From: Lachnospiraceae bacterium
Lineage (GTDB): Bacteria; Bacillota; Clostridia; Lachnospirales; Lachnospiraceae
NCBI GenBank assembly: GCA_003520105.1
Contig: DOVL01000082.1
Coordinates: forward strand, 1-8,370
Length of the DNA stretch: 8,370 bases
Direction: 5' to 3'
Under the pieces are notes generated by a model, which worked only from the letters and a program-made list of their open reading frames with translations, was not told the DNA's origin and did no database searches. This document shows, in pieces, positions 1 to 6,194 of the stretch (positions are counted from its first letter, which is position 1; each line of letters begins with the position of its first letter). The translations under genes were made by a program, and so were the position numbers.

Positions 1-107
1 CATCAATTCACTCGTATATCCATCTGTCGCTTCAGCCGCATAATAAACTGATCCTTCTACTATTCAATCATAATAGACAAATATGTCTGTCATTCATATA
101 ACATACA

Positions 108-794
108 TTACTTCGTCTGCATCGTATCGCTCACGATCTTTCCGTCCTCAAGGTGGATGATCCTGTCAGCCATGGCTGCAATATCCATCTCATGAGTAAC
201 TATAACAAGCGTTTCGTTTCTCTCACGAACCGCTTCGAACATCATATTGATAACCTCTTCGCTGTTTCGCTTGTCGAGATTACCGGTCGGCTCATCCGCA
301 AGGATGATGGACGGTCTGTTGATGATAGCTCTGCCGATCGCAACTCTCTGCTGCTGGCCGCCGGAAAGCTGACTCGGCAGATGATTTCGCCGGTCGGCTA
401 GTCCCAGTCTCTCAAGAAGCTCTTCCACCTCATTCTTATCAACCTTGTTACCATCCAGAAGAATCGGCATAACTATATTTTCCTCAACGGTAAGTATAGG
501 GATCAGATTGTACTCCTGGAATATAAATCCGATTTTTCTTCTTCTAAGTATCGACCTCTTCTCATCCTTCAGGGCAAATACATCCTCCCCCTCGATGAAA
601 ACCTTGCCGCTGGTCGGATTGTCAACTCCACCCAGCAGGTGCATCAGAGTTGATTTGCCCGAACCTGAGGTTCCAACTATCGACGTGAACTGTCCTTTGT
701 TTATTGTAAGGTCGATATCATTTACGGCCACGACTGCCGAGTTTCCTTTTCCATAGGTTTTATTAAGTTTTTCTGTCTTTATCAGTTCTGTCAT
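108..794 (-). CDS. ABC transporter ATP-binding protein (MacB/LolD-type)
   Basis: Cytoplasmic ATPase that should power the FtsX-type permease encoded just upstream. Every hallmark of an ABC nucleotide-binding domain is visible in the 228 residues: Walker [10 protein letters not shown] (41-49), Q-loop Q93 in IFQEYN, signature LSGGQQQR (143-150), Walker B IILADEP (163-169), D-loop GNLD (171-174) and switch His201 in VTHE. Length and the sequence around the signature fit the MacB/LolD/BceA group, where such ATPases pair with FtsX-type permeases and drive mechanotransmission, lipoprotein release or peptide export/resistance instead of uptake. The ATG at 794 is preceded by AAAAGGAG six bases upstream. 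It is the second gene of its operon, 39 bases after the permease stop, an order opposite to the common ATPase-first layout. No convincing terminator follows in positions 1-107. The substrate cannot be read from the sequence. Confidence 0.95.
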   Translation of the reverse strand: MTELIKTEKLNKTYGKGNSAVVAVNDIDLTINKGQFTSIVGTSGSGKSTLMHLLGGVDNPTSGKVFIEGEDVFALKDEKRSILRRRKIGFIFQEYNLIPILTVEENIVMPILLDGNKVDKNEVEELLERLGLADRRNHLPSQLSGGQQQRVAIGRAIINRPSIILADEPTGNLDKRNSEEVINMMFEAVRERNETLVIVTHEMDIAAMADRIIHLEDGKIVSDTMQTK

Positions 795-833
795 ATTCTG
801 CTCCTTTTCACGATCAAAATATATTAATAAACC

Positions 834-3083
834 TTATTTATAATCCTTCTTCACCAATGCCAGCGCGATCAATCCGGCCACTGTATTTATCACAAATATA
901 GCCGCTGCCGTAACAAGAAATACAGTCCAGTCGGCTCCGAAACGTATCGACATATATTCACTGTCGTAGGCACCTATCACACCACTTCCTGCATAGATAC
1001 CCTTAGACATCAGATATGCAAAGCCTGCTCCAAGCAGTGAACCAACGATCACCGCACATGCACTGACAAGCAGTCCTTCTGCGATGACTGACCGCCGGAT
1101 CTCCCTGCCGCTGAAACCGATATTTCTGAGCAGCCTCAGCTCCCTGCCGCGAAGGAGTATTTCCGAGGTTCGGACATTAATAAGATTTATCATTATGACT
1201 ATAAGCACGATCCCCACAATGAAATTGATAATATTTTTTATCATCTTCATACTGGCGATATCTATTCCAAAATAATCTGCAAGATATCCCTTTTTAGACA
1301 GATATGCGTATATGCTTCCATCATCTTCTTCAAGGTCGGTATATACATATATATTAACAATATCATCCGTATATCCGAGGCCGTCAGCTGCGTCCTTCTC
1401 CAGCTCCTCTTTTCTTATGATTGGCTCCTCGCTTTCCTTCAGATAAATGAACAGATAAGTATCTCTTCCAAAATACAGCATATTCGGCAGCTTTTCTTCT
1501 GCTGTCTTAATATATATACCGGAAGGTATTTCACCCGCTATATGGAACTTCGTTCCGTAAATCTCAATATCATCTCCTACCTTAAGCTCCGGTATAAAAT
1601 CCTTATCTTTTATATCACCCCTGACTATGATAGTATTTGTTACTCCCTGCTCTGATGAAAGCTTCAGCTCTCCAGCATCTTCTTTCATTATCGAGTAATA
1701 CTTTTCATCAAGTCCGTAAAAGCTCATACTTTTAAATGATCTTTTTACCACCTCTTCGGAAGCATCCTTTTTTGCTGCAAGGAGAAGTGCCGTATTATAC
1801 TCAAGACTTACAAACCCCTTCTTTTGGGAAAGTACTCTTCTCAGCTCATCAATCTCACTAAAACTGAGCTGTGCACATTCAGTATAACCATCGACCTCTT
1901 CCGGCTCTTTGCCTTCAATATATAATGATGGTTTTGTCTGATTATTTATCTCTGTACGGATCACAGTTTTTAATATGCATCCGATCATAAATACGACACC
2001 GAAGCATACCGACAGACTCATAACCAGAAGATAAAACCTTCCTCTTCTGATCCGGACATTTTTAAAACCGTACCATATCGCATAGCCAAAAGGGCCTTTT
2101 CCTGTGCTTCTCTTTTTTCTGCGTTTGGCTCTCTTCAGAAGCTTTGCCGATACTCTTTTATCGACATCATCCTTGCTTCTAAGAGCATTTATCGGACTCA
2201 TTTTATAAAGCTTTTCTATCGGAGAAACCATCGAATAACCAACTATCACGACCATAAAGATGATAGTCAGTCTGAAGGCCTTCCAATTAAAATAAAAAAT
2301 CAGCTTCCCGATATCCTGCAGGATCTCTTTAAGAATAAGATTATTTGATCCATATTTATTTATATAATCGAACAGGCTGCTGCAGCCGAGTACACCCAAC
2401 AGTATTCCCAGTGCTGTACCGATAACGCCAACTATCAGCGCCTCCAGCAGTACCATTTTGATGATCTGCTTTCTTGTAAGTCCAATGCATCGGAACATTC
2501 CATAATCATTCTCTCTTTCACTGACTGATATATTGAATGAGTTTCTGATTATGACCATGACAACCAGTCCAAATACACCCGCAAACATCATAAGCAGCGC
2601 CGTGAAGAATATCTCCTCCAGACCGGACTCGTTTCCCATTTCCAGTATCTCTACAGCCGCATAATTTATATCCGGCTCACTCCCTATACGTTCTCCAAGA
2701 AGCACCGCCTGTTCAGTTATATTTTCCTTTGAAACAAAAGAAACCTGAACCTCACAGTAATCTGTATTTCCACTCTCTATATCCGACTGTCCATCCTTAT
2801 AGTCACTGACAATAAGATTCTTTATCCTGCAGCCCTCATCTGAAATATGTTCCGCTTTGTTATGCTTGAGGCTCAATAGTTCATCTGCCATTTCTGACGT
2901 AACTATGTACTTGACCGGGAAAGAACCGCTATTATTCACTTTGCGATTATAAAAAATATTAAAACCGAACGAAAATATCCCGAAAATGATAAATGCCGAT
3001 ATCATTACCGAAATTATCGTCATTATCGTTCGGAGCTTATTCTTCCATATGTATCTGACTACCAGTCCCCGCAAACTCTTCAT
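834..3083 (-). CDS. FtsX-like ABC transporter permease, fused two-unit form
   Basis: Membrane partner of the ATPase at 108-794. The 749-residue protein reads as two FtsX/MacB units joined head to tail. Hydrophobic segments lie near residues 19-45, 158-180, 212-235, 270-287, 350-372, 615-637, 667-690 and 720-743, giving about eight helices. Two hydrophilic stretches should face outward: about 110 residues (46-157) and about 240 residues (375-613). The typical FtsX coupling segment occurs twice, as ERENDYGMFRCIGLTRKQI (189-207) and RGRELRLLRNIGFSGREI (645-662). A strongly basic cytoplasmic linker (302-330, with KRAKRRKKR) joins the halves. The ATG at 3083 has a strong AAAGGAG site (complement of 3090-3096) six bases upstream. 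It is the first gene of a two-gene operon. No signal peptide is needed, as the first helix anchors the protein. Known relatives serve in antimicrobial-peptide resistance, lipoprotein handling or export; which applies here is unknown. Confidence 0.93.
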   Translation of the reverse strand: MKSLRGLVVRYIWKNKLRTIMTIISVMISAFIIFGIFSFGFNIFYNRKVNNSGSFPVKYIVTSEMADELLSLKHNKAEHISDEGCRIKNLIVSDYKDGQSDIESGNTDYCEVQVSFVSKENITEQAVLLGERIGSEPDINYAAVEILEMGNESGLEEIFFTALLMMFAGVFGLVVMVIIRNSFNISVSERENDYGMFRCIGLTRKQIIKMVLLEALIVGVIGTALGILLGVLGCSSLFDYINKYGSNNLILKEILQDIGKLIFYFNWKAFRLTIIFMVVIVGYSMVSPIEKLYKMSPINALRSKDDVDKRVSAKLLKRAKRRKKRSTGKGPFGYAIWYGFKNVRIRRGRFYLLVMSLSVCFGVVFMIGCILKTVIRTEINNQTKPSLYIEGKEPEEVDGYTECAQLSFSEIDELRRVLSQKKGFVSLEYNTALLLAAKKDASEEVVKRSFKSMSFYGLDEKYYSIMKEDAGELKLSSEQGVTNTIIVRGDIKDKDFIPELKVGDDIEIYGTKFHIAGEIPSGIYIKTAEEKLPNMLYFGRDTYLFIYLKESEEPIIRKEELEKDAADGLGYTDDIVNIYVYTDLEEDDGSIYAYLSKKGYLADYFGIDIASMKMIKNIINFIVGIVLIVIMINLINVRTSEILLRGRELRLLRNIGFSGREIRRSVIAEGLLVSACAVIVGSLLGAGFAYLMSKGIYAGSGVIGAYDSEYMSIRFGADWTVFLVTAAAIFVINTVAGLIALALVKKDYK

Positions 3084-3089
3084 TTTTTT

Positions 3090-3096
3090 CTCCTTT
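3090..3096 (-). promoter_or_regulatory. Shine-Dalgarno site of the permease gene
   Basis: The minus strand reads AAAGGAG, a near-perfect anti-16S match, followed by six bases and the ATG at 3083. It fixes the permease start and indicates strong translation. Confidence 0.85.
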
Positions 3097-3186
3097 GTTG
3101 CGATAACTCCTGCTATATAAACCTGCCCATTGCATCAATGTCTTTACCTTAATTGATGTCGCAGTTTTTCATAAACTGATATGAGA

Positions 3187-3219
3187 ATAATATATCATTC
3201 TAACAGTTCTCTAACAGTT
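3187..3219 (-). promoter_or_regulatory. Probable promoter of the ABC operon with 11-bp direct repeats
   Basis: The plus strand carries TCTAACAGTT at 3199-3208 and again at 3210-3219, a period of exactly 11 bp, so the minus strand reads AACTGTTAGA twice in tandem. An AT-rich -10 candidate TATTAT (complement of 3187-3192) follows, 16 bases from a poor -35-like TTAGAG inside the first repeat. Direct repeats spaced by about one helical turn at or over a weak -35 box are typical of OmpR/PhoB-family response-regulator sites (for example SaeR GTTAA-N6-GTTAA). The region lies just past the iorA-side terminator and about 100 bases before the permease start. The repeat is seen directly; the regulator and the exact -10 are inference. 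Confidence 0.5.
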
Positions 3220-3221
3220 AT

Positions 3222-3279
3222 AGAAAAATGGCATTCCTTTTTCTGCTTGGGTGCAACAATAAAGAAATGCCATTATTCT
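3222..3279 (-). terminator. Intrinsic terminator downstream of iorA and the 3284-3415 frame
   Basis: A long near-perfect hairpin. Arms 3222-3240 and 3261-3279 pair as AGAA/TTCT, AATGGCATT/AATGCCATT and CTTT/AAAG, interrupted by only two mismatches (A-A and C-A), around a 20-base loop. On the minus strand the stem ends with GGAATGCCATTTTTCT, giving a short U-run in the direction of iorA transcription. It starts only five bases after the stop codon of the membrane frame at 3284-3415 and sits just before the ABC promoter, so it separates the two transcription units. The loop contains GCACCC on the minus strand. Confidence 0.75.
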
Positions 3280-3283
3280 CTTA

Positions 3284-3415
3284 TTATTTACTTATTATTT
3301 TTACCAGACAAACAACTACTGCAGTTAAAAGTACAGCGTCTATAAAAAGAAAGCCTATCAGATAAGCCCTTGATTCGTTGAGCTTTCTTCTGCCTACTAT
3401 GTCACGAATTAGCGT
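3284..3415 (-). pseudogene. 43-codon membrane-helix reading frame without a start codon (possible gene remnant)
   Basis: On the minus strand an open frame runs from the codon after an in-frame TAA (complement of 3416-3418) to a TAA at 3284-3286. It translates to a basic front part including RDIVGRRKLNESRAY, then a strongly hydrophobic helix LIGFLFIDAVLLTAVVVCLV and a KIISK tail. That pattern looks like real membrane-protein coding sequence and is not explained by any gene on the other strand. There is no ATG, GTG or TTG in the frame and no Shine-Dalgarno site, so it is either the C-terminal remnant of a lost gene, a peptide using a rare start such as ATT, or chance. The terminator five bases after its stop fits a former gene end. 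I do not recognise the family. Confidence 0.3.
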
Positions 3416-3437
3416 TTATAACGAATTAGCGCTTGTT
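3404..3437. repeat. 17-bp tandem direct repeat across the iorA stop
   Basis: ACGAATTAGCG occurs at 3404-3414 and 3421-3431. The two 17-base units (3404-3420, 3421-3437) agree at 14 of 17 positions. The second unit covers two bases of the iorA stop codon and the first contains the stop preceding the membrane frame. It most simply looks like a small tandem duplication in the 3' flank of iorA; a protein-binding role is possible but unsupported. Confidence 0.6.
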
Positions 3438-5385
3438 ATGAAATAGCACCAACCGGACAAATCTGACTGCAAAGTGTACAGCCGGTGCAGAGAGAGGTAT
3501 CGATCTCAACCTTGCCGTCATTTATAACGATGCCCGGACAACCGATTTCGCGGATACATTTCTTGCACCTGATACACTTCTCCTGATCGATGTGAAGCGC
3601 CTTGTTCGGAGGAACTATCGCAACGCATGGCGACTTAAATATAACCGCCTTCACACCCCGCTCATCCGCAACTCTCTTAATAAGTTCTATCGAACCGTTC
3701 ATATCAAGCGGATCGATCGTCTCAACCGTCGTGAGTCCGATTCCGCGAAGCACCTGCTCTATATTTATCTTCGCAACGATCTCGCCCATCATGGTATGCC
3801 CCGTTCCCGGATGTGGCTGATGGCCGGTCATTGCTGTTGTTGAATTGTCGAGAACGATAAGTGTCATATCCGCCTGGTTGTATACTGCATTAACAACACC
3901 TGTTATAGCCGAAGCGAAGAAGGTTGAATCACCCACAAATGCGAAGCACTTCGTGTCCGGCTCGATATGTCCGACGCCCTGAGCGATATTTACACCTGCT
4001 CCCATACAGAGGCAGGTATCAACCATGTCAAGCGGCATGGCATTGCCAAGAGTGTAGCAGCCGATATCGCCGCAGAATATGGTTTTTCTTCCCTGCATAG
4101 CCTTCTTTACCGCATAGAAGGAAGCCCTGTGAGGACATCCTGCGCAGAGTACCGGAGGACGAACCGGAAGTGGCGGAGGTGTTTCTGTCTCACCTGTCGA
4201 TGTCACATTATTTTCCGATGTTTTTCCGGAATCATTGATATTAGTAACACCATTACTGATTCTTTCCGTATTTCTTCCATCAATGGCATCACCGTTATCA
4301 GTACGTTTATTAATATCGTTATCGGAAATAAAGCTCTGTATATTCTCCTTCACGCTGTCGATCGTGTTCTCACCTGCATTCGGAGTATCTCCTGTCAGCT
4401 TACCTCTGATCTTAACGTCCAGATTATACTTGCCGCAGACATAGATAAGCTCTCTCTCGATCACCGGATCGAGCTCCTCTAAACAGAGAACTTTCTTTTT
4501 GCCCTTGAGGAATTCCACCGCTTTCTCTTCAGGAAATGGAAAAGGTGTGCTTACCTTGAAAAGCGGAAGCTTTCCGGTTTCCTTCATTGCCTCAAGTACA
4601 TATGAATAGCTGATTCCGCCTGCTGCGATACCGAGATCAGCTCGTTCAACACCGGTTGAAGAACCGACTGATTCAATCGATGTTTCTGCAATATCAAAGA
4701 GTATACTGTTTCTCTCATACTTCGAGAAAACCTTGGACAGCTCCGCATTTCTCGCCTCTATCTTCTTATGATTTGCAAAGGAAAGACGCGGAAATATAAC
4801 CCACCTCTTTGAATCCTTCACAAAACCTTCCGGTGTGTTTGTATAATATTCATCCTCATCCTTTACGGATATACTGGCATAGCCGTGAGACACCCTGGTG
4901 GTCGAACGTAAGAATACAGGCGTGCCGTATTTCTCAGACAGCTCAAAGGCCTCGCTGACCATTTCATACGCCTCCTGAACAGAGGAAGGATCAAAGCACG
5001 GAAGCTTTGAAAATTCCGCAAACTTTCTGGTATCCTGCTCAGTCTGAGATGAGATTGGTCCCGGATCATCTGCGACCAGTACTATCATACCACCCTTTAC
5101 GCCGACATATTCGAGACTCATCAGAGGATCTGAAGCAACGTTCAGTCCAACCTGTTTCATCGTTACCATGGTTCTTGCTCCCGCATAGGAAGCACCGGCA
5201 GCCACCTCGAGCGCAGCCTTCTCATTTACGGACCACTCGACATAGGTTCCCTCTCTCTTTGACTTTGCCACATTTTCAAGCACCTCTGTGGAAGGTGTGC
5301 CGGGATATCCGGCTATAAGATTCAGTCCTGCAGCGATCGCTCCGCGTGCGATCGCTGCATTTCCCATTAAAAATTCTTCATGCAT
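3436..5385 (-). CDS. iorA: Indolepyruvate:ferredoxin oxidoreductase alpha subunit
   Basis: Large subunit of the enzyme that oxidatively decarboxylates arylpyruvates (indolepyruvate, phenylpyruvate, hydroxyphenylpyruvate) with CoA to arylacetyl-CoA and CO2, reducing ferredoxin; in anaerobes it can also run in reverse for aromatic amino acid synthesis. The N-terminal pyrimidine-binding domain has GYPGTPSTE (26-34) and EWSVNEKAALE, with likely TPP-activating Glu55. The TPP-binding domain has CAGCPHR (414-420), GDS (485-487) and DN (513-514). The C-terminus carries two [4Fe-4S] ferredoxin motifs: C604, C607, C610, C616-Pro and C633, C636, C639, C643-Pro. At 649 residues it is longer than I expect for the family because of an Asn/Ser/Thr/Asp-rich insertion at about 353-402. 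The ATG at 5385 fits the family N-terminus (MGNAAIARGA nearby) but has only a weak purine-rich site. No iorB gene lies on either side, although the beta subunit is normally required. Confidence 0.95.
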   Translation of the reverse strand: MHEEFLMGNAAIARGAIAAGLNLIAGYPGTPSTEVLENVAKSKREGTYVEWSVNEKAALEVAAGASYAGARTMVTMKQVGLNVASDPLMSLEYVGVKGGMIVLVADDPGPISSQTEQDTRKFAEFSKLPCFDPSSVQEAYEMVSEAFELSEKYGTPVFLRSTTRVSHGYASISVKDEDEYYTNTPEGFVKDSKRWVIFPRLSFANHKKIEARNAELSKVFSKYERNSILFDIAETSIESVGSSTGVERADLGIAAGGISYSYVLEAMKETGKLPLFKVSTPFPFPEEKAVEFLKGKKKVLCLEELDPVIERELIYVCGKYNLDVKIRGKLTGDTPNAGENTIDSVKENIQSFISDNDINKRTDNGDAIDGRNTERISNGVTNINDSGKTSENNVTSTGETETPPPLPVRPPVLCAGCPHRASFYAVKKAMQGRKTIFCGDIGCYTLGNAMPLDMVDTCLCMGAGVNIAQGVGHIEPDTKCFAFVGDSTFFASAITGVVNAVYNQADMTLIVLDNSTTAMTGHQPHPGTGHTMMGEIVAKINIEQVLRGIGLTTVETIDPLDMNGSIELIKRVADERGVKAVIFKSPCVAIVPPNKALHIDQEKCIRCKKCIREIGCPGIVINDGKVEIDTSLCTGCTLCSQICPVGAIS

Positions 5386-5407
5386 TTTCTGTACTCTCTT
5401 TTTCTAT

Positions 5408-5440
5408 ATGATCTATTATTCTTCGATCATTATCTATTAT
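5408..5440. repeat. Operator-like repeats at the iorA transcription start
   Basis: Two overlapping patterns lie at and just downstream of the iorA -10 box: an inverted repeat ATGATC (5408-5413) / GATCAT (5425-5430) with an 11-base spacer, and a 9-bp direct repeat ATCTATTAT (5411-5419 and 5432-5440) with a 21-bp period, two helical turns. The position at the expected start of transcription suits a repressor site, but the AT-rich background makes chance occurrence quite possible. Confidence 0.35.
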
Positions 5441-5444
5441 ACCA
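5436..5444 (-). promoter_or_regulatory. Extended -10 promoter of iorA
   Basis: The minus strand reads TGGTATAAT, a perfect TATAAT with the TGn extension, about 51 bases before the iorA ATG. There is no good -35 box at the right distance (ACTGCG at 17 bp spacing), as is common for extended -10 promoters. Transcription would begin near 5429, giving a leader of roughly 44 bases. It gives iorA its own promoter inside the gap after the 182-aa gene upstream. Confidence 0.65.
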
Positions 5445-5471
5445 CACTGTTATAGATTCGCAGTTCGATTA

Positions 5472-6020
5472 CTATCTGGTATTTCCGCCCTTTCTGTGCT
5501 GCCATCCAAGTATTCCTTCCGGAATATAACCGAGCGGTTTCTGAGTGATTGTTTTATGATCAACCGGTCTCCTCTTATGATTCATTATGAGTCTTTCATT
5601 ACTCATATGATAGCTACTGAAGCTTCCCGGAGCCTTCTCTTTCTCCTCATCAAAGCTGATGCGGTTTCTGTTGGTTATATTCTCAAATATATATCGTGCC
5701 TTTTCCGTCAGCTCAGCATCGATCGTGAAGATTTCCGGTATTTCCTCGTTAAACAGTATATGTTCAGCCTTATAGTAAACATCCGTTGTGCATCCGTACA
5801 TCTCAAAGGCTGCCGCCAGATATACAGCTCCCGAATGTGTCAGATCATCAGCTATCAGCACAGGAAGCGCCGAACCGAGCAGCTTCTCTGCCTCTGCCTC
5901 TCCATAGCCTGCAAGATCCATGAGAAGTTCCTTCATGATACTTCTTTCGGCAACATCACTCCATCTCTTTATAAAAACCTTATATCCGATCAGACCCTTA
6001 TGAACCTTCTTCTCTTCCAT
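5472..6020 (-). CDS. Unrecognised 182-aa protein with L7/L12- or ClpS-like N-terminal domain
   Basis: I do not recognise this family. The start is the ATG at 6020, because GGGAGGA lies seven bases upstream and a good promoter would start transcription near 6055; the in-frame GTG at 6053 would sit almost at the first transcribed base. Residues 13-82 follow a beta-alpha-beta-alpha-beta order: YKVFIKRW, an amphipathic helix ending GYGEAEAEKLLG, PVLIADDL, THSGAVYLAAAFEMYG and CTTDVYY. This order, with the EAEKLL and late G-x-TDV positions, resembles the C-terminal domain of ribosomal protein L7/L12 and the related ClpS fold, both protein-interaction modules. The remaining 100 residues are charged, with a basic His/Arg-rich tail (HKRRPVDHK, GWQHRKGG). 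No signal peptide, membrane helix or metal-cysteine motif is present, so it is probably cytoplasmic. It lies 86 bases before iorA on the same strand, but iorA has its own promoter, so a shared role is uncertain. Confidence 0.85.
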   Translation of the reverse strand: MEEKKVHKGLIGYKVFIKRWSDVAERSIMKELLMDLAGYGEAEAEKLLGSALPVLIADDLTHSGAVYLAAAFEMYGCTTDVYYKAEHILFNEEIPEIFTIDAELTEKARYIFENITNRNRISFDEEKEKAPGSFSSYHMSNERLIMNHKRRPVDHKTITQKPLGYIPEGILGWQHRKGGNTR

Positions 6021-6027
6021 ACGATCA

Positions 6028-6034
6028 TCCTCCC
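6028..6034 (-). promoter_or_regulatory. Shine-Dalgarno site deciding the start of the 182-aa gene
   Basis: The minus strand reads GGGAGGA, seven bases before the ATG at 6020. No comparable site precedes the in-frame GTG at 6053, so the shorter protein is preferred. Confidence 0.85.
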
Positions 6035-6109
6035 GATTATCTGTGTTTTCCACCGCTTTTCAGTATAACTTACCGATATATTTCTTTCAATATATATTCT
6101 CAGATAATC
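6035..6109. repeat. 9-bp inverted repeat flanking the promoter of the 182-aa gene
   Basis: GATTATCTG at 6035-6043 and its exact reverse complement CAGATAATC at 6101-6109 lie 57 bases apart. One arm is in the leader next to the Shine-Dalgarno site and the other is just upstream of the -35 box. This would suit a dimer or looping regulator contacting both sites, but it could be chance. Confidence 0.3.
6062..6090 (-). promoter_or_regulatory. Sigma-A-type promoter of the 182-aa gene
   Basis: On the minus strand, TTGAAA (complement of 6085-6090) is followed after exactly 17 bases by TATACT (complement of 6062-6067). This is close to the vegetative consensus TTGACA-17-TATAAT. Transcription should begin near 6055, leaving about 35 bases of leader before the ATG at 6020. 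It is divergent from the NUDIX promoter some 75 bases away. Confidence 0.75.
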
Positions 6110-6134
6110 AGTAAAATACACTATTAAAAGCCCC

Positions 6135-6156
6135 GTGAAAATGTTATAATTTTCAC
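6135..6156 (+). promoter_or_regulatory. NUDIX gene promoter with operator-like palindrome over the -10 box
   Basis: GTGAAAAT (6135-6142) and ATTTTCAC (6149-6156) form a perfect 8-bp inverted repeat with a 6-base spacer. The -10 box TATAAT (6145-6150), with a TG extension at 6142-6143, lies inside it; the -35 region is poor (TATTAA at 17 bp). A dimeric repressor bound here would block RNA polymerase, and the expected start (about 6157) is at the edge of the repeat. The palindrome and promoter are seen directly; repression is inference. Confidence 0.65.
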
Positions 6157-6194
6157 AGAGTTCAAAAATATATAAAGATCGGGGAGGATAGATC

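Noticed and set aside
1..63. Open minus-strand frame at the window edge reading VEGSVYYAAEATDGYTSELM.
   Set aside because: It looks protein-like but has no start codon except at the very edge, follows a TGA directly, and is too short to judge. It could be a fragment or chance; sequence beyond position 1 is needed.
75..88. Small dyad AGACA-AATA-TGTCT after the ATPase gene, a possible terminator.
   Set aside because: Only five pairs, A/T-rich, and no U-run on the minus strand, so it is too weak to call.
3280..3435. An iorB gene or remnant downstream of iorA.
   Set aside because: The only open frame there encodes a membrane helix, unlike the soluble IorB protein.
3967..4482. 171-codon plus-strand frame inside iorA.
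   Set aside because: It is antisense to a clearly recognised enzyme with intact motifs, and its translation shows no domain logic.
6021..6053. Longer form of the 182-aa protein starting at GTG 6053.
   Set aside because: It would start almost at the predicted transcription start, lacks a Shine-Dalgarno site, and adds a non-conserved-looking charged stretch; the ATG at 6020 has an ideal GGGAGGA.
5496..6068. Long plus-strand open frame opposite the 182-aa gene.
   Set aside because: The minus-strand gene has a strong promoter and ribosome site and a coherent fold pattern; the plus frame has none and reads as a shadow.
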